Shown: in pieces, positions 39,443 through 44,287 of the stretch
Layout of the letters: each line of letters starts with the position of its first letter
How positions within the stretch are numbered: the stretch's first letter is position 1
Assembly (NCBI RefSeq): GCF_016612545.1
Contig: NZ_JAENRY010000047.1
Span: 1 to 44,287, forward strand
Direction: 5' to 3'
DNA: 44,287 nucleotides
Origin: Streptomyces sp. MBT65
GTDB taxonomy: Bacteria > Actinomycetota > Actinomycetes > Streptomycetales > Streptomycetaceae
The notes under the pieces: generated by a model
Told to the model about the DNA's origin: nothing
What the model saw: only the letters and a program-made list of their open reading frames with translations
Database searches by the model: none
Position numbers and translations under genes: made by a program

Positions 39443-41608
39443 GTGAAGGGTCGGGACTTCGGGCATCACTTGGGGCTGCCCCGGGCACTGTCCGGGCTGC
39501 CGCTGAGTCCCCTCGTGGCGTCCTACGGCGAGCTCGTCGCCGCCCAACACGCGCTCGGCTTAAGGCACTTGGGCGAGGCGCTACTACCGCCCGGCGCCGC
39601 TGGGCTGAGCGTGCTCGACGGGGTGTACGTGCCGTCGGGCGGGCGTGGGCGCCGGCGCGTGGACGTCGCGTTCCTGGAGGATCTCGCCCGCGCCCCGACC
39701 CCGACGGCCGGACTCGCGCGGCTGCTGGCCGAGGCGCAGCGGCGTGATCCGCAGGCGGTGCGCAGGGTCGTGCTCTATCAGCTGATCGGGCTGCTCCAGG
39801 ACCGGCCGGCGAAGGAACGTCCGCAGACGGCGGCCCAGTTGGGGGTGCACGCCGACGAGATCGGCGGGCTGGTGGCGGCGGCCCGGGTGCGGCCTCTTCT
39901 CGACCGGCGTGAGCGCCAGGCCGCCGAGTCCCTCGCCGGGGCCTGGGAGCAGCACCGGCTGCACCGGGTCCGCGCCCTGCTGGAACGGCTGCCGCACGGC
40001 ACCGACGACCCGGCTGTACGGTCGCTGCGAGCCGAGTCGGTCCGACGTTTCGCCCTGGTCGACGCGGCGTTGCTCGCGGCGCGGCGGGCCGAGCAGGACC
40101 GGGATACGGAGACCGTCGGCGCGGAGTATCTGCGCGCGCTGCGTGAAGTCGCCGACGACCGGCGGGCGTTGCGCGGACTGGTGCGGGCGCACCGGCCGCG
40201 GGCCGGTGAGCCGGCCGCCCTGGCTGCCGAACTCGGCCTGGACCATGTGCGGTTGACGTGGGACGAGTCGGGCTCGGACGATGGCTGGCGGCTGCTGTGT
40301 CTGCACCGCGACGAACGGGGTGCGCCCGCGGTACGGGAAGTGGCCGCGCGTGACGAGGCGTTGGTCCTCGGGAGCACCGTCCGCTATGCCGCCCTCCCCC
40401 TGCGCGAGGGACTCGTGGACGGTCCGCCCCTCGTCTCGCACCGGTTGCTGCTCGCCCCGGAGGTGGAGGCGCTCACCCTGACGGACGGGCCGGAGCGGAT
40501 CGTGGGCACCTGGAAGCGTCCGCCGGGCGCCACGGACGTGACGGTCGAGCGCACCGGTCCGGACACCAAGGGCGGTCAACTCACCCTCCGTTCCGAGGGG
40601 TTCACCGCCACGGGCCTTCCGCCCGGCCGTCACACCGTCCGCGTCGTCTGTCACTACCGCACCCCCGGCAGACAGCCCGTCGCCTCCCCCGGCGTCCGCG
40701 CCACCCGCACCGTCCACCCCTGGCCCTCCCCCGTCCGCGCCCTCAGCGCCCGCCCCGAGGGCGACGCCGTCCGGTTCGTGTGGACCGGTGCCGAGGAAGG
40801 GGACGTACGGCTGGTGGAGTGGCCCGGCGCGGTCCCGGCCCCCGGCGCCGAACTGCGCACACGGGACCTGCCCGCCGGGCTCGGCTGGCCCGAGCGGGAC
40901 GGGGCGCTGTGTCCGCCGCCCGGTCTGAGTGTCCGGGTCGCCGCCGTCGCCGTCCTCGGCGAGCGGGCGCTGGCCGGTCCCGTCGTGGATGTCGAGGTGT
41001 TGCGGCCGGTGACCGGGCTCGCCGTGCGGCGGCTGCCGGGCGGCGAGGCGGAGGTCTCGCTGGACTGGCCCGGTGACACCCCTCATCTCAGGGTGAGTTG
41101 GGACTCGGGCGAGCGCAGTGTCACCGCGCACGCCTACCGGCGGGGCGGGCTGCGGCTGCCGGTGGGGCCGCACGCCGTACGGGTCCGGGTCGCCGCCGCG
41201 CCCCAGGTCCCCGGCGCCGTCGTGGTCGTACCGGACGCGGCCGAGGTGCTGCTGCCGCCCGACACGGCCATCGGGTATCAACTGGTGCGCGCGCCGCGCC
41301 GGTTGCTCGGCCGGGGGCGTCCGCTGCTGCGGGTCACCCTGTCCGCGCCGGAGGGCGGGGAGCAGGACGACGCCCCGGAGTTCGTGTGTGTGGCGCGCAG
41401 TGGCACGCTCCGGCCGCGCAGCGCGGCGGACGGCACGACCCTGCTGCGCATCCCCGGCACCGATCTGCTCCGACTCGGCACGGTGGAGCAGGAGTTGCCG
41501 GCCGCGCCCTGCCCGGCGCCGTACACCCTGCGCGGCTTTCTGCTGGGCGAGCACGCGGCCTCCGTACGACTCGAAGAACCGTCCCCCGCGACCCTGGTGG
41601 TGCGCTGA
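39443..41608 (+). CDS. Large helical/Ig-like protein of the GTPase locus
   Basis: A 721-residue cytoplasmic protein of unknown function. The first 240 residues are helical (FLEDLARAPTPTAGLARLLAEAQRRD, RERQAAESLAGAWEQHRLHRVRALLERL, AEYLRALREVADDRRALRGLVRAH). The rest looks like several fibronectin-III-like beta-sandwiches, with recurring patterns such as LTWDESGSDDGWRLL, VRFVWTGAEEGDVRLVEWPG and VSLDWPGDTPHLRVSWDSGE. The GTG start follows GGGGGAG. Codon 40 is TTA (39560-39562), implying bldA control. It ends 3 nt before the GTPase gene and is probably part of the same system. Confidence 0.8.
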   Translation: MKGRDFGHHLGLPRALSGLPLSPLVASYGELVAAQHALGLRHLGEALLPPGAAGLSVLDGVYVPSGGRGRRRVDVAFLEDLARAPTPTAGLARLLAEAQRRDPQAVRRVVLYQLIGLLQDRPAKERPQTAAQLGVHADEIGGLVAAARVRPLLDRRERQAAESLAGAWEQHRLHRVRALLERLPHGTDDPAVRSLRAESVRRFALVDAALLAARRAEQDRDTETVGAEYLRALREVADDRRALRGLVRAHRPRAGEPAALAAELGLDHVRLTWDESGSDDGWRLLCLHRDERGAPAVREVAARDEALVLGSTVRYAALPLREGLVDGPPLVSHRLLLAPEVEALTLTDGPERIVGTWKRPPGATDVTVERTGPDTKGGQLTLRSEGFTATGLPPGRHTVRVVCHYRTPGRQPVASPGVRATRTVHPWPSPVRALSARPEGDAVRFVWTGAEEGDVRLVEWPGAVPAPGAELRTRDLPAGLGWPERDGALCPPPGLSVRVAAVAVLGERALAGPVVDVEVLRPVTGLAVRRLPGGEAEVSLDWPGDTPHLRVSWDSGERSVTAHAYRRGGLRLPVGPHAVRVRVAAAPQVPGAVVVVPDAAEVLLPPDTAIGYQLVRAPRRLLGRGRPLLRVTLSAPEGGEQDDAPEFVCVARSGTLRPRSAADGTTLLRIPGTDLLRLGTVEQELPAAPCPAPYTLRGFLLGEHAASVRLEEPSPATLVVR

Positions 41609-41611
41609 GCC

Positions 41612-42865
41612 ATGACGACCGTCATCTGCCCCTACTGCTTCGCCCGTACCTCGGCGGCCAAACTGCCCTACCGGTGTCTGATGACCCCGAGCGGGGTGCG
41701 CGGGGGCACACCCTGTGGGTCCCAACGGGACGATGTCTGGGCCGGGTTCGTGGGTCCCGGTGTGAATCCGGCGGCCCTGCTGCGGGGGCCGGTGTTCGCC
41801 CCGGCGCGCGGGATGGGCGCGCTGGCGTCCGGGCTGCGCTCCGGTTCCGGGAGCAGCGTGCCCTGCCCGGACTGCGGGGTGACCACGACCGTCCGGGTGT
41901 GCGCGTCCTGCCACAGCGACCTGCCCAGCGACTACTGCGACCAGGACAGCCGGATCATCGCGCTGGTCGGTGCGAAGGCCTCCGGCAAGAGCACCTATGT
42001 GTCCGTGCTGGTCAACGAGTTGAACCACCGGGTCGGGCAGGCCTATCACGCCTCGCTGGCGGCGATGGGGCAGTCCACCCAGCAGCGGGACCGGGAGATG
42101 GCGGAGGACCTGTACGAGCGGCTGCGGCTGCCGGACGCGACCCGTCCTGCGGCGCTCGGCTTCAACGACCCGCTGCTGTACCGGCTGAGCGTGCCCCGGC
42201 GCGGGAGACTCGGCAACGGCACCCGGCACACCACGCTGGTCTTCTTCGACGCGGCGGGCGAGGACCTCGCGGGCGCCGAGGCGATGGACCGGTACACGCG
42301 CTATCTCAGCGCGGCCGACGGCATCATCCTGCTGGTCGACCCCCTGCAACTGGGCTCCGTACGCGACCGGTTGCCGCTCCAGGACGGTCCGCCGCTGCCC
42401 ATGGTGGAGACCCCGCCGCAGCAGATCGCCGCCGATCTGGCCGCCCAGTTGCGCGCCCACGGCAAGGGCGGTTCACGGGGCCGGGTGAGTACGCCGATCG
42501 CGGTGGCGGTGACGAAGACGGACATGCTGAAGCCGCTGCTGGACGCGCATTCGCCGGTGCTGCGCAACGCCCCGCATCCGGAGGGCACTTATGACGAGGA
42601 CGACCGGCTCACCGTGCACGAGGAGATCCGCTCGCTGATGGCGGACTGGGACTCCGGGGCGCTGATGCGTCAACTGGAGCTGGACTTCGACCGGTTGTCG
42701 ATGTTCGGGCTCTCGGCGCTGGGTGCGCCGCCGCCCGCCGACGCGCCCGCGGACGTACCGAAGTCGGGGCCGCAGCCGGTGCGGGTGGAGGATCCGCTGC
42801 TGTGGCTGCTGGCGCTGCGCGGGGTGCTGCCGGTCCGTACCGCCGGGAAGGGGCGAGCCAAGTGA
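41612..42865 (+). CDS. Zinc-ribbon TRAFAC-like GTPase (double-GTPase type)
   Basis: A 417-residue protein. Two Cys4 zinc ribbons come first (Cys6/9/22/35 and Cys85/88/97/100). The G domain follows: P-loop ALVGAKASGKSTYVSVL (Gly120-Thr128), DxxG in FFDAAGEDL (Asp213-Gly216) and TKTD (301-304) as the G4 motif. These resemble the GTPases described in comparative studies as DO-GTPase family components of predicted conflict or stress systems. It lacks a membrane segment. The stop overlaps the next GTG, so the two proteins are coupled. Confidence 0.85.
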   Translation: MTTVICPYCFARTSAAKLPYRCLMTPSGVRGGTPCGSQRDDVWAGFVGPGVNPAALLRGPVFAPARGMGALASGLRSGSGSSVPCPDCGVTTTVRVCASCHSDLPSDYCDQDSRIIALVGAKASGKSTYVSVLVNELNHRVGQAYHASLAAMGQSTQQRDREMAEDLYERLRLPDATRPAALGFNDPLLYRLSVPRRGRLGNGTRHTTLVFFDAAGEDLAGAEAMDRYTRYLSAADGIILLVDPLQLGSVRDRLPLQDGPPLPMVETPPQQIAADLAAQLRAHGKGGSRGRVSTPIAVAVTKTDMLKPLLDAHSPVLRNAPHPEGTYDEDDRLTVHEEIRSLMADWDSGALMRQLELDFDRLSMFGLSALGAPPPADAPADVPKSGPQPVRVEDPLLWLLALRGVLPVRTAGKGRAK

Positions 42866-44287
42866 CCCTGGCCCAGCTGCACTACACCTCGGCGCCGCCC
42901 GGCCCCGACGGCTCCGGCTTCCGCTTCACCGCGGTCAGCGCGGGGGTTCCGCAGGGGTTGTTGCGGGAGGCCGAGCAGCTCATCGGGTACGAGCCGCCGC
43001 GCGACTGCCCGGCCCGGCCGGACACCGAACAGCTCAAGGGGTTCCCGAAGGCCTTCAGCTTCAGTGAACTCTCGGACGGCGGGCGGCTGTTGAGCCGCTC
43101 GGTGTACATCGGCGCCGACTACAGCGGACGCTGGGGCAACTTCCACGCGCACGCCGTGCATCTGCCGGCCGGTACCCGGCTGCCGGACGGGGTGCTGCCC
43201 ATCACCGCCTGGGAGTCGCCGCGTTGGGCGGACACGACTCCCCCGGGCGGCAGGCCGCAGCCGGTCGAGCGCATCGAGCCGTCCGGGCTGCTCCGCAAGG
43301 ACGCGCTGGTCGCGTTCGCGGTGTCCCGGGCCGGGTGGCTCGCGCCGTTCTTCGCCGATCTGCGGGCGGTCGCCGCGGATCCGGGTGCCGGGCAGATCGT
43401 GGTCGTGGAGCACGACAGCGCCGATGTGGCCCAGTGGATCGCGCTCGCCTGCGCGGTCCTGCCCCGCGAGCAGGCGCACCGGCTCACCTTCTCGACGTAC
43501 ACCCGCCGCCCCCAACAGGCCCGCCAGCAGCTCGTCGGCGCACTGCCGTCCTCCGAGTCGGTCGCCCACGACCACCGCTACCGGGTCCACGACTGCACCG
43601 GGCAGCAGCCGTCCGGGCCGGTCGCCGACACCTGGGCCGAGGTGTGCGCCCGGATCTGGCGCGCGGGCCGCCCCGACCTGTTCCACAACACCCCCGAGGA
43701 CCTGGGCCAGTTGGCGGCCACGGCACTGATCGCGGGTATCGCCCTGCGCCCGGACGCCCGTACGGAGGCGGCCCGTTGGGCGACCGAACACGCGGGCGCG
43801 CTCCCGGACGAGACGCTCACGGCGCTGGTCGCGGGGCTGTGCGAGGGGCCCCTGGCCGGCTCGGGGTGGGCGGACGGCGCACGGGGCGTGCCGGGCGCCC
43901 GGAGTTGGGCGAACGATGCGCCGGCGGGGTCGGGCTCCTACGGCTCGGCCAGGCACGGGCAGGCGGATCCGTCGTCCCTCGGCTCGACTGGCTACGGGCA
44001 GGCAACACCGCCGTCTCCTGGCTCGGCAGGGCACGGGCAGGCCGCACCGCCACCCCCTGGCTCGGCGGACGACGAACAGGCCGCGCTGGCCGCCCTGTTG
44101 GCACGGCTGGACGGGCAGGTGCCGGCCGTCGTGTCGGCGCCGCTGGCCGCGCGGGTGCTGGCGTCGGCGGTGCTCGGCAAGGGGCCGGTGCCCGCGCTGC
44201 GGGCCGGGTCCCTGACCCCGTGGGCCCATGACGAGCTGGCCCGCGATCTCGCCCCCGCCCTGCGGGCCGGGCTCGCCGACCCGGCGG
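42862..44287 (+). CDS. GTPase-associated protein 1-like, C-terminus cut by the window
   Basis: At least 475 residues, still open at the right edge. The start VTLAQLHYTSAPPGPDGSGFRFTAVSAGVPQGLLREAEQLIGYEPP matches the N-terminal domain of GTPase-associated proteins (GAP1 type 2). GRLLSRSVYIGADYSGRWGNFHAHAVHLP and HRLTFSTYTRRPQQARQQLVGALP follow. After residue 360 comes a low-complexity linker of 13-residue repeats, then a helical domain. GTG 42862 overlaps the GTPase stop. The protein probably forms a complex with that GTPase. Confidence 0.82.
   Translation, partial: MTLAQLHYTSAPPGPDGSGFRFTAVSAGVPQGLLREAEQLIGYEPPRDCPARPDTEQLKGFPKAFSFSELSDGGRLLSRSVYIGADYSGRWGNFHAHAVHLPAGTRLPDGVLPITAWESPRWADTTPPGGRPQPVERIEPSGLLRKDALVAFAVSRAGWLAPFFADLRAVAADPGAGQIVVVEHDSADVAQWIALACAVLPREQAHRLTFSTYTRRPQQARQQLVGALPSSESVAHDHRYRVHDCTGQQPSGPVADTWAEVCARIWRAGRPDLFHNTPEDLGQLAATALIAGIALRPDARTEAARWATEHAGALPDETLTALVAGLCEGPLAGSGWADGARGVPGARSWANDAPAGSGSYGSARHGQADPSSLGSTGYGQATPPSPGSAGHGQAAPPPPGSADDEQAALAALLARLDGQVPAVVSAPLAARVLASAVLGKGPVPALRAGSLTPWAHDELARDLAPALRAGLADPA
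43939..44094 (+). repeat. Four 13-residue (39-bp) tandem repeats in the GTPase-associated protein
   Basis: Residues 360-411 contain YGSARHGQADPSS, LGSTGYGQATPPS, PGSAGHGQAAPPP and PGSADDEQAALAA. The Gly-Ser-Pro-Gln composition indicates a flexible linker, and in-frame 39-bp units allow its length to change. Confidence 0.75.

Noticed and set aside
39584..42460. Very long minus-strand frame of over 900 codons
   Set aside because: It spans two plus-strand genes and their junction, has no recognisable motif and has shadow-frame composition.

Overview
This is a high-GC actinomycete chromosome segment, almost certainly from Streptomyces. Third codon positions are nearly all G or C, GTG starts and ATGA/GTGA overlaps are common, many promoters look leaderless, TTA leucine codons are rare and confined to a few genes, and gene blocks typical of the genus are present.

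Positions 1-8781 look like a sugar-utilisation locus. A carboxylesterase start runs off the left edge and is divergent from a D-2-hydroxyacid dehydrogenase. Then come a LacI regulator, a complete sugar ABC importer without its ATPase (lipoprotein plus two permeases, as is usual when a shared MsiK-type ATPase is used), a GH43 beta-xylosidase/arabinofuranosidase with its catalytic triad intact, and a second LacI regulator. Five LacI-type operators that fit one consensus sit at the three promoter regions, so the block is probably one regulon for xylan/arabinoxylan-derived oligosaccharides.

Positions 8791-16342 are a patchwork of small single genes: a hypothetical protein, a truncated adenylate-forming pseudogene, a ThuA-like protein, a lipoprotein, two VOC-fold proteins, two AraC regulators, an NmrA-like gene broken by a tiny palindromic element, and a YihY-type membrane protein. 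Most have a TAnnnT or CAnnnT hexamer 6-8 nt before the start codon and no Shine-Dalgarno, so they are probably leaderless.

Positions 16440-24481 hold the most novel region: a five-gene biosynthetic operon. SbnA and SbnB homologues should make L-2,3-diaminopropionate (Dap). An adenylation-carrier protein should activate an amino acid. A separate carrier/membrane/beta-helix protein looks like a poly-lysine synthetase without its adenylation domain. An Fe(II)/2-oxoglutarate oxygenase is embedded between them. The best guess is an isopeptide-linked Dap polymer or oligomer, possibly hydroxylated. An AidB-like acyl-CoA dehydrogenase, a GAF regulator with two TTA codons, a secreted protein and a GNAT acetyltransferase follow.

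Positions 29845-39339 are the assimilatory sulfate reduction operon: a 27-residue cysteine-containing leader peptide, sulfite reductase, a 59-residue zinc-ribbon protein, CysH, CysC, CysD, CysN, a sulfonate/sulfur ABC importer and a sirohydrochlorin chelatase, which supplies the sirohaem that sulfite reductase needs. From 39443 to the right edge lies a three-gene GTPase system: a large helical/Ig-like protein, a zinc-ribbon GTPase and a GTPase-associated protein cut by the window end.

No tRNA, rRNA, CRISPR array, transposase or phage gene was found.
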